From: Adlercreutzia sp. ZJ176
Lineage (GTDB): Bacteria; Actinomycetota; Coriobacteriia; Coriobacteriales; Eggerthellaceae
Length of the DNA stretch: 64,000 nt
Assembly (NCBI RefSeq): GCF_011038975.1
Contig: NZ_JAAKEC010000010.1
Coordinates: forward strand, 59,157 to 123,156
Direction of reading: 5' to 3'
Shown: positions 25,278 through 35,600 of the stretch, piece by piece
How the letters are laid out: every line of letters begins with the position of its first letter
Position numbering within the stretch: position 1 is the first letter of the stretch
The notes under the pieces: model-generated
The model's database searches: none
The model's input: only the letters and a program-made list of their open reading frames with translations
What the model was told of the DNA's origin: nothing
Translations under genes and position numbers: made by a program

Positions 25278-26411
25278 CTACTGCCCGCGCTCCTCCATGA
25301 TGAGCTCGATCTCCTGGGCGTTGATGCCCACCATGGCCTCGCCGAGGTCCTCGGACAGCGCGGCAAGCATCTCGGGGTCGTCGTAGTTGGTGACGGCCTT
25401 CACGATGGCGACGGCGCGCTTGGCCGGGTCGCCCGACTTGAAGATGCCGCTTCCCACGAACACGCCCTCGGCGCCGAGCTGCATCATGAGCGCGGCGTCG
25501 GCCGGGGTTGCCACGCCGCCGGCGGCGAAGTTCACCACGGGGAGCCTGCCGTTCTCGTGCACGAAGCGCACCAGGTCATAGGGGGCTTGCAGCTGTTTGG
25601 CGGCTTCGAACAGCTCGTCGGCGCGCAGGTTCTGCACGCGGCGGACCTCGGCGCTCATGAGGCGCATGTGGCGCACGGCCTGCACCACGTCGCCCGTGCC
25701 GGGCTCGCCCTTCGTGCGGATCATGCTGGCGCCCTCCGCGATGCGGCGCAGCGCCTCGCCGAGGTTGCGTGCGCCGCACACGAACGGCACGCTGAACTGG
25801 GTCTTGTCGATGTGGTAGGTGTCGTCGGCGGGGGAGAGCACTTCGGACTCGTCGATGTAGTCGATCTGGATGGCTTGGAGGATCTGCGCCTCGGCGAAGT
25901 GTCCGATGCGGCACTTCGCCATCACGGGGATGCTCACGGCGGCCTGAATGCCCTTGATCATCCTCGGGTCGCTCATGCGTGACACGCCGCCGGCCGCGCG
26001 GATGTCGGCGGGGATGCGCTCGAGCGCCATGACGGCGCAGGCGCCGGCCGCCTCGGCGATGTGTGCCTGCTCGGGGGTGGTGACGTCCATGATGACGCCG
26101 CCCTTGAGCATCTGGGCGAGCTGCCGGTTGAGGCTCGTCCGCTCGCCGCGCGCGGCAGCGGATGTGGATGCGGAGGTGGTGGCGGAGGGTGCGGATGCGA
26201 CGGTGCCGGTCGCAGACGTGCCAAGCGGTACGGTTGCGGGCGTGGATATGGTAGCTGCGGAATTAGCGGTTGTAGGCGTTGATGTGGTGGTCGTGTGCGT
26301 GCCAATCTGCACGGTTGAACTCGCGGATCCGATAGCGGCTGCTGCGGGCATATCGGGCTGCACGTCCACGGGCGTGGATGTTGGCGCGCTGTGATGGGAG
26401 GTTTCGGTCAT
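25278..26411 (-). CDS. pdxS: Pyridoxal 5'-phosphate synthase subunit with long N-terminal extension
   Basis: Builds PLP from ribose 5-phosphate, glyceraldehyde 3-phosphate and ammonia in a dodecamer with PdxT. The core is strongly conserved from KGGVIMDV (Lys103) through [20 protein letters not shown], including [14 protein letters not shown]-like pocket residues and [12 protein letters not shown]. The first roughly 85 residues are a Thr/Ser/Ala/Pro low-complexity tail with no counterpart in the usual 290-300-aa protein. The ATG at 26411 follows GAGAGGAGCCCC. It is first of the pdxS-pdxT pair. Confidence 0.93.
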   Translation of the reverse strand: MTETSHHSAPTSTPVDVQPDMPAAAAIGSASSTVQIGTHTTTTSTPTTANSAATISTPATVPLGTSATGTVASAPSATTSASTSAAARGERTSLNRQLAQMLKGGVIMDVTTPEQAHIAEAAGACAVMALERIPADIRAAGGVSRMSDPRMIKGIQAAVSIPVMAKCRIGHFAEAQILQAIQIDYIDESEVLSPADDTYHIDKTQFSVPFVCGARNLGEALRRIAEGASMIRTKGEPGTGDVVQAVRHMRLMSAEVRRVQNLRADELFEAAKQLQAPYDLVRFVHENGRLPVVNFAAGGVATPADAALMMQLGAEGVFVGSGIFKSGDPAKRAVAIVKAVTNYDDPEMLAALSEDLGEAMVGINAQEIELIMEERGQ

Positions 26412-26975
26412 GGGGCTCCTCTCGGTGCGATTGCAGATGATGCGCAGATGCTAGGGGACTTTTGGCCTTAGTGGTACTATCAGTTGTAGAAAAAACGATA
26501 AGACCAGCTACGAACTGCGAGAACTCAAAGCGCAGAGCAGAGAGAACGCCGCACGGAGGGGCGCTCAGGTGGCGAAAGCTGTTTAGCGTACGCCTGCGCG
26601 CGCCTGCAAGCGGTTGGGGCAATACCGAGGACACGTCTGCGAGCAGCCGACGCGATAGGAAAGCAGCCGGCGCGATAGGAAGAAGGTGCCGAAGGGCCGC
26701 CCTTCCCTTCTTCGGCATGTTTTGCGAAACGCGTTTCGCAAAACACGTACAGATCGGCGGGCTGAGAAGACGGCAAGGAGAGACATGCTGCGTATGGGTG
26801 CGGACAGCAAGGGTGTTGCATAAGGGGAACGTTGCCCAAGGGGCATGTGCAGGGTGGCTTGCGTAAGGGGGCGTTGTCTCAAGGAGGCGCTGTGGGTCGC
26901 TGTAGATAGTGGAGGCGCACTTCTCTTCGGCGTGTTTTGCGAAACGCGTTTCGCGGGTTTGAACGAGGGGGTTTT
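26412..26975. promoter_or_regulatory. 564-bp divergent regulatory region pdxS / MocR-type regulator
   Basis: No gene is seen. It holds a perfect 28-bp palindrome at 26718-26745 (TGTTTTGCGAAACG and its mirror), and a second, half-intact copy at 26933-26954, 22 bp before the regulator start. Near pdxS, TTAGTGGTACTA (26468-26479) resembles the PdxR box I remember from Corynebacterium, a weak match. These are candidate binding sites for the adjacent regulator. Confidence 0.55.
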
Positions 26976-29069
26976 ATGTTGACGTACGACATGCAGGATC
27001 GCGGGGGCGCAAGCCTCTACGAGCACCTGTATCGCTGCATTCGGGCTGACATCGAGCGCGGCGTCATCGCGCCTCGCGAGCAGCTGCCCTCGAAGCGCGC
27101 GCTTGCGAAGCACATCGGCGTGAGCGTCATCACGGTGGAGGGCGCCTATGCGCAGCTCGTGGCGGAGGGCTACGTGCGCGCGGTCGAGCGCGTCGGCTAT
27201 TTCGCGAACGAGGTGAGTCCCGTTCGCATGGAGGTGGCGGAAAGAGGACGCGAGAGCCTTCGCATGGGAGCGCCAGCGGAAGCCGAGCGGGGGCGCTTCC
27301 TCGGGGGATCGCCAGCGGAAGCTGCGCGCGGGAGCTCTTTTGGAAGAGTGGCAACAGGGGCCGGGTACGAGAATCTCCTTAGGGAAACGCCGACGGAAGC
27401 TGCGCGTGGGCGCGCTCGAAAGAAGCCGAATGTTTCACGTGAAACATTCGGCGGGCAAGCAGCGGAGAAGGAACGGATGTTTCACGTGAAACACTCTGCT
27501 TTCGAGGATGCGACTTGCTTTAGGGACATTGGCTGCTCGGAGAGCGCGATTTGCTCCGGTAGTGTTGACCGCACTGAAGGCGCAGCTTGCTCTGGTAGTG
27601 CTAACCGCACCGAAGGCACAGCTTGTCATGGAGGCGTTGGCCGCTCTGAAGATGCGACTTGCCGCGGGGGCGTTGACTGCTCGAGGGCCACGGCCCGTGC
27701 TGAAAGCGCGGCTTGTCCCGAAAAGGAAAATCACTCCGGAGAGGCAGATCACTCCGAAGAGGCAGATCGCTCCGAAGAGGCAGGCTGCTTCGCTGATGCT
27801 GCGGCGGAAGCCGAGCCTGCCGTCGACTTCACGGGGGCGCATGCCGCGTGCGGTCTCTTCCCCTATAAGATGTGGGCGCGCACCGTGCGCGGCGCGCTGA
27901 GCGCGGAGGACGAGGGCACGCTGCTCGAGGCGTCGGGCGCGACGGGCTCGGAGGCGCTGCGCCGCGCGCTGGCGGACTACCTGCGCGGCTTTCGTGGCAT
28001 GGACGTGAGCCCCGACCAGGTCGTCGTGGGCGCGGGCGCGCAGACGCTCTACGCGCTCATCGTGCAGCTGCTCGGCCGCGATCTCACCTACGCGATCGAG
28101 AACCCCGGCTACCCGCGCCTGGCGCATATCTACCGAAGCAACGACGTGAAGCTCGCCTGCGTGCCGCTGGACGACGAGGGCGTGCGAATCGACGCGCTGC
28201 GCGCGAGCGGGGCCGACGTGCTCCACTGCATGCCGTCGCACCAGTTCCCGACGGGCCTCGTCACGCCCATATCGCGTCGCCGCGAGATCCTGGGCTGGGC
28301 GGCGGAGGCCTCGGAGCGCTACGTGATCGAGGACGACTACGACTGCGAGTTTCGCATGGCGGGCCGCCCCATCCCCTCGCTGCAGAGCATCGACGAGCAT
28401 GAGCGCGTGATCTACGCGAACACGTTCACGAAGAGCCTCGGCGCGGCCTTCCGCATCGGTTACATGGTGCTCCCGCCGCACCTCGCGCGGTGCTTTCGCG
28501 AGCGCTTGGGGTTCTACTCGTCCACGGTGGGGACGATCGACCAGCTGGCGCTGGCGCGCTTCATCGAGTCGGGGGAGTACGAGCGGCATGTGAGCCGCCT
28601 GCGCACGCACTACCGTCGCGTGCAGGACGCCCTGGTGGCGCGCTTGCGCGCAAGTGCGGCGGCGGATCGGATCCGCCTGCGAAACGTAGGTGCGGGCCTG
28701 CACTTCGTCATGGAGGTTGAGGGCTGCGAAGAGGAGGAGCTTCGCGCTTGCTTGCGGAATGAGGGCGTGCTCCTCGCTCCGCTCTCGGCCTACCAATTCG
28801 GTTACGCTTCGCAAAACAGCACCAAAATGTTCGGTTACGCTTCGCAAAACAGCGCCAAAATGTTCGGTTGCATTTCGAAAAGCAGCACCAAAGCGGTCGG
28901 CGCCGGCTTCGATTCGTCGGACGCGCACGCCTTGTCTGATGACGCGTCCGCCCCAGCCGCAGCCCCTGGCGTCTCGCGCGCCGCTTTCGTCATGAACCTC
29001 ACGGGGGTTGACGAAACGGGCGCGGCGTACGCCGCCGAGGCCATCGTCAAAGTCCTGCAATCGCTCTAG
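26976..29069 (+). CDS. MocR/PdxR-like regulator (GntR HTH fused to aminotransferase fold)
   Basis: 697-aa transcription factor. The GntR winged helix is at about residues 12-75 (REQLPSKRALAKHIGVSV). A fold-type-I aminotransferase effector domain runs from about residue 295 to the end, with PLP-site motifs VVGAGAQTLY, EDDYDCEF and the Schiff-base Lys in NTFTKSLG. Its placement upstream of pdxST marks it as the likely PLP-responsive activator. It is about 220 aa longer than usual: the linker (about 85-295) is low-complexity, and a three-fold 11-aa repeat sits near residue 608. ATG 26976 follows GAGGGGG, replacing the longer frame start. Confidence 0.87.
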   Translation: MLTYDMQDRGGASLYEHLYRCIRADIERGVIAPREQLPSKRALAKHIGVSVITVEGAYAQLVAEGYVRAVERVGYFANEVSPVRMEVAERGRESLRMGAPAEAERGRFLGGSPAEAARGSSFGRVATGAGYENLLRETPTEAARGRARKKPNVSRETFGGQAAEKERMFHVKHSAFEDATCFRDIGCSESAICSGSVDRTEGAACSGSANRTEGTACHGGVGRSEDATCRGGVDCSRATARAESAACPEKENHSGEADHSEEADRSEEAGCFADAAAEAEPAVDFTGAHAACGLFPYKMWARTVRGALSAEDEGTLLEASGATGSEALRRALADYLRGFRGMDVSPDQVVVGAGAQTLYALIVQLLGRDLTYAIENPGYPRLAHIYRSNDVKLACVPLDDEGVRIDALRASGADVLHCMPSHQFPTGLVTPISRRREILGWAAEASERYVIEDDYDCEFRMAGRPIPSLQSIDEHERVIYANTFTKSLGAAFRIGYMVLPPHLARCFRERLGFYSSTVGTIDQLALARFIESGEYERHVSRLRTHYRRVQDALVARLRASAAADRIRLRNVGAGLHFVMEVEGCEEEELRACLRNEGVLLAPLSAYQFGYASQNSTKMFGYASQNSAKMFGCISKSSTKAVGAGFDSSDAHALSDDASAPAAAPGVSRAAFVMNLTGVDETGAAYAAEAIVKVLQSL
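27425..27452. promoter_or_regulatory. parS-like centromere site 1 inside the regulator gene
   Basis: The core TGTTTCACGTGAAACA at 27431-27446 is identical to the consensus parS site bound by chromosomal ParB. It sits in a perfect 28-bp palindrome. It encodes M-F-H-V-K-H in the low-complexity linker. Confidence 0.75.
27478..27493. promoter_or_regulatory. parS-like centromere site 2
   Basis: The same exact 16-bp core, 47 bp after site 1. Two consensus copies this close would not be expected by chance in a coding sequence. Confidence 0.75.
28797..28895 (+). repeat. Three tandem 33-bp units in the regulator gene
   Basis: Units at 28797-28829, 28830-28862 and 28863-28895 encode FGYASQNSTKM, FGYASQNSAKM and FGCISKSSTKA. 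The first two differ at one base. The third has drifted. Each of the first two includes TTCGCAAAACA, which is also the right half of the palindrome at 26718. Confidence 0.85.
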
Positions 29070-29497
29070 GGATTGGGGGCTTGCGTTTTGGCGTATTTGC
29101 GCGTTGGGCCACATCATGACTCAATGACTGCGGCCACTCGCGTCCCGAAAGGCGTTTCGTCGTGTCTTTCGCGCTTTCTCCAGGAAATCGCAGCACGAGG
29201 ATAAAGGGCAGCGCTTCTCTTCGCGATGCTTCGCAACCCTCGTTTCGTCCTGAGCTTCGTTTCGAGCTTTGCCTGATCCTGGGGATGCGGATTGACAAAG
29301 CCCACTAAACAGCTAGGCTTTAGCTCAGCACAGTACAGCGCGCAACACAGTGCAGCGCACAGTGCAGTACAGCGCACAGCGCGCAGCACAGTGCAGCACG
29401 GTGCGGCGTCGTGCGGCGGAGATGGGCGCATCTTCGCGCGGGTCTCGCGCCGGATTCCGATTAGAATGAACGCATCACGAAAAAGGAGGACGCATCC
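29070..29497. other. 428-bp intergenic region before cysK
   Basis: No credible gene. About 29325-29405 is a simple-sequence stretch of CAGTGCAGC/GCGCAGCAC words. The cysK leader ends with AAGGAGG about 7 nt before its ATG. Confidence 0.5.
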
Positions 29498-30433
29498 ATG
29501 ACCGTTTACCGCAACGTAGCCGAGCTCATCGGCCGCACGCCGCTCGTCGAGCTCACCAACTACGAGAAGAGCAACAACCTGGCCGCCACCATCCTGGGCA
29601 AGGTGGAGTACTTCAACCCTGCCGGCTCGGTGAAGGACCGCATCGCGAAGGCCATGATCGACGAGGCCGTGGCCGCCGGCAAGATCGACGACGACACCGT
29701 GCTCATCGAGCCCACCTCGGGCAACACCGGCATCGGCCTGTGCGCCATCGCAGCCATGCGCGGCAACCGCATCATCATCACCATGCCCGAGACCATGTCG
29801 GTCGAGCGCCGCCGCCTCATGCAGGCGTACGGCGCCGAGCTCGTGCTCACCGACGGCGCCAAGGGCATGAAGGGCGCCATCGCGCGCGCCGAGGAGCTGG
29901 CCGCGGAGATCCCCAACTCGTTCATCCCGTCGCAGTTCACCAATCCGGCGAACCCCGCCGCGCACGAGGCCACCACGGGCCCCGAGATCTGGGAAGGCAC
30001 CGAAGGTAAGGTGGACATCCTGGTTGCGGGCGTGGGCACGGGCGGCACCATCAGCGGCACGGGCCGCTACCTGAAGGCGCAGAACCCCGCCGTCCAGGTG
30101 GTGGCCGTGGAGCCGGCGGACTCGCCGGTGCTCTCCGAGGGCCGCGCGGGCGCGCACGGCATCCAGGGAATCGGCGCGGGCTTCGTGCCCGAGACGCTCG
30201 ACACGGCTGTCTACGACGAGGTCATCGCCATCGAGAACGAGGAGGCCTTCGCCGCCGGCCGCGAGCTCGCCGCCCATGACGGCCTGCTTGTGGGCATCTC
30301 CTCAGGCGCGGCCGTGGCCGCCGCCGCCAAGGTGGCGCAGCGTCCCGAGAACGCGGGCAAGACCATCGTCGTGATCCTCCCCGACACGGGCGAGCGCTAC
30401 CTCACCACCGCCATGTTCGACTTCGGGGAGTAA
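29498..30433 (+). CDS. cysK: Cysteine synthase A (O-acetylserine sulfhydrylase)
   Basis: PLP enzyme making L-cysteine from O-acetylserine and sulfide; 311 aa, the normal length. The PLP-binding Lys46 is in [12 protein letters not shown]. The substrate loop TSGNTGIG (about 72-79) and the phosphate-binding [13 protein letters not shown] are intact, as is the SSGAA loop. ATG 29498 has AAGGAGG. The gene appears to be monocistronic. The dependence on PLP connects it loosely with the upstream B6 island, but no shared operon exists. Confidence 0.95.
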   Translation: MTVYRNVAELIGRTPLVELTNYEKSNNLAATILGKVEYFNPAGSVKDRIAKAMIDEAVAAGKIDDDTVLIEPTSGNTGIGLCAIAAMRGNRIIITMPETMSVERRRLMQAYGAELVLTDGAKGMKGAIARAEELAAEIPNSFIPSQFTNPANPAAHEATTGPEIWEGTEGKVDILVAGVGTGGTISGTGRYLKAQNPAVQVVAVEPADSPVLSEGRAGAHGIQGIGAGFVPETLDTAVYDEVIAIENEEAFAAGRELAAHDGLLVGISSGAAVAAAAKVAQRPENAGKTIVVILPDTGERYLTTAMFDFGE

Positions 30434-30612
30434 CGCCGAGGGCGGTTGCGCGCGACCTGCCGAGGGCGGCAACGCTTCGGTCGCAAGCAGCTGCGGAAGG
30501 TGATCGGGAAAGCACTCGCGAAAGCGGGAGAAGCGCGGGGCAGGAGGTCGCGAAGGCGTCCCGCCCCGCGCTCGCCGGGGGCTTGCCCTCCCGTCGGCCC
30601 GCTGCGCGCGAC

Positions 30613-32496
30613 CTACTCCTCGTACAGCCCTGCGAGCGCGCTGGTGAGCAGGGCAAGGTAGGCCTCGCAGCCGTCGACGCCGGTGAGGTGGGTGCCGTCC
30701 CCGTCGAAGTACTCGTCGTGGTTGGCGCTCGCCGCATACCAGTCGATGAGCTCGACGTTGTCGCGCTCGGCTGCGGCCTGCGCGAGCAGGGCGTTGTTGT
30801 CGGCCTCGAGCGGCTGGGGTGTGCGGACGTTCACGAGGAACACCCTCTTGTCGGCGGGTACGGCGTCGACCATCGCCGCGATCTGCTCGGACGTGGTGAC
30901 GCCGTTCGTCCCGATGCTGAACACCACCACTGGCTCGTTCCAGCCTGCGTCGACGTGCTGCTGGTAGACCTCAGGCACGGCCGACGCGTGGCGGCTGATG
31001 ACGGCGTCGAGCGTGGCGTTCGGGAATGCCTCGCCGAAGTACCCGTAGCCGCCGTCATCGGCCAGCGCGCGGCTCACCGAGTCGCCGATCATGAGGAAGT
31101 TCGTGTTGCGGGCCTTTTCTTCGGGCGTTTCGCCAGGCGTCTCGGCGAGCATCTGCTCGACGCTCAGGGGCTCCTCTTCGGCATTCGCCCCGGCTTCCCC
31201 CTCGCCAGCGCCGTCGCCCAGCTGCGCCTGGGTGGGGTCGACGCCCTCCTCCATGAGGTAGCCGCCCGTCTGCGTGGCAGTCGGCGGCACCACGATGCAG
31301 CAGGTCACGGCAGCCAGCAGGAGCGCCGCCGCAGGGCCCACCTGCAGGGCGTGCGCCTTCAGGCTCTCGATCCACGTGACCTCGCCCGCGCGCACCTGCT
31401 TCACGGCGCGCCCGATGGCGCCGTGGCGGATGGGCGTCTCGACGAAGTAGTACGAGAACGCCGAGACCGCCACGATCACCGCGACTTGCCCCAGGTAGGC
31501 GTACCACGGCGTGGTACCCGTGAAGTTCTGCGGGTTCATGAGCAGAAGCAGCGGGTAGTGCCACAGATAGATGCTGTAGGAGAGCTTGCCCACCCACACG
31601 AGCGGGCGCAGCGCGAAGAAGCGCGCCACCAGGTTCGCCGGGTCCACGAGCGCTAGGATGAGCACGCCGGTGAGCAGCGACAGGATGAGGATGCCGCCGT
31701 AGTACAGAAACGGCGAGTAGCCGCTGACGAGGGCCATCATGACGAGGATGCCCGCGAGCGCCAGCAGGCCCAGCCTGCCGACGAGCTTGCGCTGCGAGGC
31801 GTCCAGCCCCCGCCGCCCGCGCCCGCATATGCGCGCCGCGGGGAACTCGAACGCCAGCCATGCGCCTATGAGCAGGGAGAACGCGCGCGTATCGGTGCCG
31901 TAGTACACGCGGCTCGGGTCGCCCTGCGGGTCGTAGAGCACGCACATCAGCAGCGCCGAGACGGCGCACGCCACCAGGATGCCGCGCTGGACGCTCTTCT
32001 TCCTCACGCGGCGGCGGAACAGAAGCAGCAGCACGGGCGGCCAGATGAGGTAGAACTGCTCCTCGATGGCCAGCGACCAGAAGTGCGTGACGGGGGAGGG
32101 CGCCCCCATGGCCTCGAAGTAGCTGAGGTCTTGGAAGATGTACCACCAGTTGGTGAACCAGAACAAGGCTGCGACCAGGTCGTTCCGCAGCTTGGTGAGC
32201 ATGTCGGGCGCGAGTGCGGCCGTGAGCACGGCGGTGCCCGCCAGCACGAACACGATGGCGGGGAACAGGCGTCTCACGCGGCGCAGCCAGAACTGCGGCA
32301 GGTTGATGGTCTTGGTCTCGCCCCACTCGCGGATGAGCAGCCCCGTGATGAGGTAGCCCGAGAGCACGAAGAAGATGGTGACGCCCAGAAGCCCGCTCGG
32401 CAGGAAAGCCGCGTTCATGTGGTACAGCAGCACCGCCGCGACGGCCAGCGCGCGCAGGCCGTCGAGTGCGGGTATGTAGCGTGACTTCGAGCTCAT
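30613..32496 (-). CDS. OafA-type acyltransferase with SGNH domain
   Basis: 627-aa membrane acyltransferase that O-acetylates cell-surface polysaccharide or peptidoglycan. The N-terminal acyltransferase-3 domain has about ten spans and begins YIPALDGLRALAVAAV, with the conserved His in LLYHMNAAF. After a last span (about 385) and an acidic linker, an extracellular SGNH esterase/transferase domain shows the Ser block MIGDSVSRALAD, the Asn block SIGTNGV and the catalytic Asp-His in DGTHLT near the C-terminus. The start ATG is well placed. It is leftward and monocistronic. Confidence 0.92.
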   Translation of the reverse strand: MSSKSRYIPALDGLRALAVAAVLLYHMNAAFLPSGLLGVTIFFVLSGYLITGLLIREWGETKTINLPQFWLRRVRRLFPAIVFVLAGTAVLTAALAPDMLTKLRNDLVAALFWFTNWWYIFQDLSYFEAMGAPSPVTHFWSLAIEEQFYLIWPPVLLLLFRRRVRKKSVQRGILVACAVSALLMCVLYDPQGDPSRVYYGTDTRAFSLLIGAWLAFEFPAARICGRGRRGLDASQRKLVGRLGLLALAGILVMMALVSGYSPFLYYGGILILSLLTGVLILALVDPANLVARFFALRPLVWVGKLSYSIYLWHYPLLLLMNPQNFTGTTPWYAYLGQVAVIVAVSAFSYYFVETPIRHGAIGRAVKQVRAGEVTWIESLKAHALQVGPAAALLLAAVTCCIVVPPTATQTGGYLMEEGVDPTQAQLGDGAGEGEAGANAEEEPLSVEQMLAETPGETPEEKARNTNFLMIGDSVSRALADDGGYGYFGEAFPNATLDAVISRHASAVPEVYQQHVDAGWNEPVVVFSIGTNGVTTSEQIAAMVDAVPADKRVFLVNVRTPQPLEADNNALLAQAAAERDNVELIDWYAASANHDEYFDGDGTHLTGVDGCEAYLALLTSALAGLYEE

Positions 32497-32624
32497 GGCG
32501 AAGACGGTCCCCCCGGTAATTCTTAATGTTAGCGCGAACTCTCATTCTACACGCCGCGAGGGGGAAAGCAACGCCCGTTGCCAGGTTGTTGAGCGGAAGG
32601 GGGCTGCGGGCCCCCTCCCCCTCG

Positions 32625-35600
32625 TTACTCGCTGCGCAGGGCCTCCACCGGGTCCTTGCGGCTGGCGCTGCGCGAGGGCAGCAGGCCGGCGATGAAGGTG
32701 AGGAAGACGCTGATCAGCACGAGCACCGCAGCGGCCTGCCAAGGCAGCTGCGCCACGTCGGGGACGTCGAACAGCGCGAGCACGATGGCGCTTGCGGGGA
32801 TGCACCCCAGCGCGGTGATCCCCACGCCGAGCAGGCCCGCCACCAGGCCCTCGATGATCGTCTCGGCGTTGAACACGCGCGAGATGTCGCCCTTGCTCGC
32901 GCCGATGGCGCGCAGGATGCCGATCTCCTTCTTGCGCTCGAGCACGCTGATGTAGGTGATGACGCCGATCATGATGGAACTCACCACGAGCGAGATGGCC
33001 ACGAACGCGATGAGCACGTAGCTGATCATGTCGATGATCGTGGTCACCGAGTTCATGAGCGTGCCCACGATGTCGGTGTAGGTGATCTCCTTGTCCTCGG
33101 CCCCTTCGGCCTTCATGCGGTCGTTGTATGCGTCGAGGATACCGATGATCTCCTGCTTGCTCTCGAAGTCAACGGGGTAGATGTCGATGCTGCTCGGCTT
33201 GTCGAGGCTCGCGTAACCCAGCTTCACCAGGTTGTTGTCGAAGGAGTGCTCCTCGGTGGTCATCATCGACATGATGAGCTCGGTGAGCTCCTCCTCGCTG
33301 AGGTTGAACTGGAATGCGTTGGCGAACGCGTCGGCGTCGATGCTCATGGCGGTGGCCATGTTGGTCGAGAGCTGCGCCATGGAGCGCTCCATGGCTGCGC
33401 TGACCTGCTGCTCGAGCGCGCTGGCCATGCTGGTCATCATGACGGCCATGGCGTTCTGCAGATACGCCTGCACGGCCGTCTGCAGCTGCGCCTGCAGCTG
33501 GGTAGTGATGGCCTGCTGGATCGCGGGGATGAGCTGCGCCTGCAGCTGCGTGCTGACCAGGTCCTGCAGCTGGGTTTGCAGCTGGGCGGCCAGGTCGGCC
33601 TGCAGGCCGGACAAATCGATGCTGCCCGCGACGGCGGCCTGTATGGCGCCTTCCTGCGTAGCCAAATAGTCGCTCAGGGCGGCCTCAAGGTTGCCGTTGT
33701 ACGATCCCTTGTTCGCCTCGAACCACGGCATGAACCCTTGCATGACCTTGCCCAAGGAGGCCGCCAGCTTCGCCGTGTCGACCTTCACCGCATCGCTGTT
33801 GATCTTGAGGTCAAGCCCGCTCAGGTCGAGCTTCAGGTTGCTCAGGTCGAGCCCCGCGCTCGGGTCGATCTTGATGCTCGACGCGTCGAAGGGCGGCAGC
33901 GAGGAGGGGTCGATGCTCACGCCGGACAGGTCGAGCGACATGCCCGACATGCCGGCCGAGAGCTTGCTCTCGTCTATGCGGAAGGCCGACTGCAGCGCGG
34001 TCTCGTCGACGCTGAACAGGGAGTTCATGTCGAAGCCCGACTCGTCCTCGCCTTCCTCCTCCTCGGCGAAGGTCTTGCCGTTGAACACGTCGACGTCGGG
34101 AGCGGCCAGCTGGTCCTGGACGATCTGCGTCTCGGCGGCCTGCTCGATCAGGTGGCGCGTGAGCTCGGGCGTGTAGAAGATGCCCGAGGAGAGCGCGGTG
34201 GCCGTGGCCTCGGGCCGCGGCTGCACGATGCCCGATATCACGAGGTCCTCGCCGCCGTTCACGAGCTCGGTCATGAAGGCCTCGTCGTCGGATTTGTCCA
34301 CCCACACGCCGTAGTCGGCGTCGTAGCGGTAGCGGTCGGCGGCGTTCACCAGCTTGAAGCGCATGGCGAGGATGTCGTCGTAGGTGATGTCGATGTCCTC
34401 GAGGTCAACGACGACCTCCTCCTCGTTCATGAACTGGTTCACCATGCCCTTGAGCTCTTCGGGGTCGCGCAGGCCGAGCACGTAGGACAGAAAGTCGCTG
34501 ATGTTGCCGTTCGCCGTGAGCACGAGCACGCACTCGTTGTAGCGCTCGGGCCAGTGGCCGGCCACGACGTCGTACTGCCCCTCCACGATGGAGGAGTTGC
34601 CCATCATCTCGGCGAACATGTCGGTTGACATGGACATCGACATCAGGCTGTTGCCCGCGTAGGCCGACGAGCCCATGCCCATGGACGAGAACGACGTGTC
34701 GGGGTTCACCTGTCGCACGCCGTTCGAGGTGTCGGCGTCGAAGATCTGCGGGGTGACGTTGTAGCCGTAGTCGATGGAGCTCGTGTACTGCTCGATGCCG
34801 CTCTCGCCGCTGTCGAGGTAGGCCTTGAGCGAGGCCAGATCGTTGCTCGCGATGCTCGAGAGCATGCGCGTGATCATGGGCGTCTCGCCGATGGTGCCGT
34901 CCGCAGCTCCGTCGCCCGCGCCCTCGCCGGCGCCGGCGTCCTCGCCCGCGGCGGCCCCGTCGCCTTCGCCCTCCGCGTCCGCGCCCCCGTCGCCGCCGGC
35001 CATGTTCGACACCATCATCGACGTCATGTCGAGGCCGGTGGACATGATCTGCAGCGGGTACACCGACAGCGTCTCCTCCTCGACGGACTTGATGTAGTTG
35101 TTCACGCCGTTGGCCAGCGCGAGGATGGCCGCGATGCCGATGATGCCGATGGAGCCGGCGAAGGCCGTCATGATGGTGCGGCCCTTCTTCGTCATGAGGT
35201 TGTTGAACGACAGCGACAGCGCCGTGAGGAAGCTCATCGAGGTGCGGCGCACCTGCTTGCTCGACAGGCGCATGTCCTCGGGGCCCGGCTCGAAGGGGTC
35301 GGAGTCGCTTACGATGACGCCGTCGGCCAGGTTCACGATGCGCGTGGCGTACTGCTCGGCGAGCTCGGGGTTGTGCGTGACCATGACCACGAGGCGGTCG
35401 CGCGCGATCTCGGTCAGAAGGTCCATGATCTGGACGCTGGTCTTGGAGTCGAGGGCGCCCGTGGGCTCGTCGGCGAGCAGGATCTCGGGGTCGTTGATGA
35501 GGGCGCGCGCGATGGCCACGCGCTGCATCTGCCCGCCGGAGAGCTGCGAGGGCTTCTTGTTTACGTGGTCGGCGAGCCCCACCTGGGCGAGCGCGACGCG

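Noticed and set aside
27435..29117. 560-aa minus-strand frame over the MocR-type gene
   Set aside because: Antisense shadow; parS palindromes read as FHVKH in both directions, which makes it look repetitive, but there is no domain.
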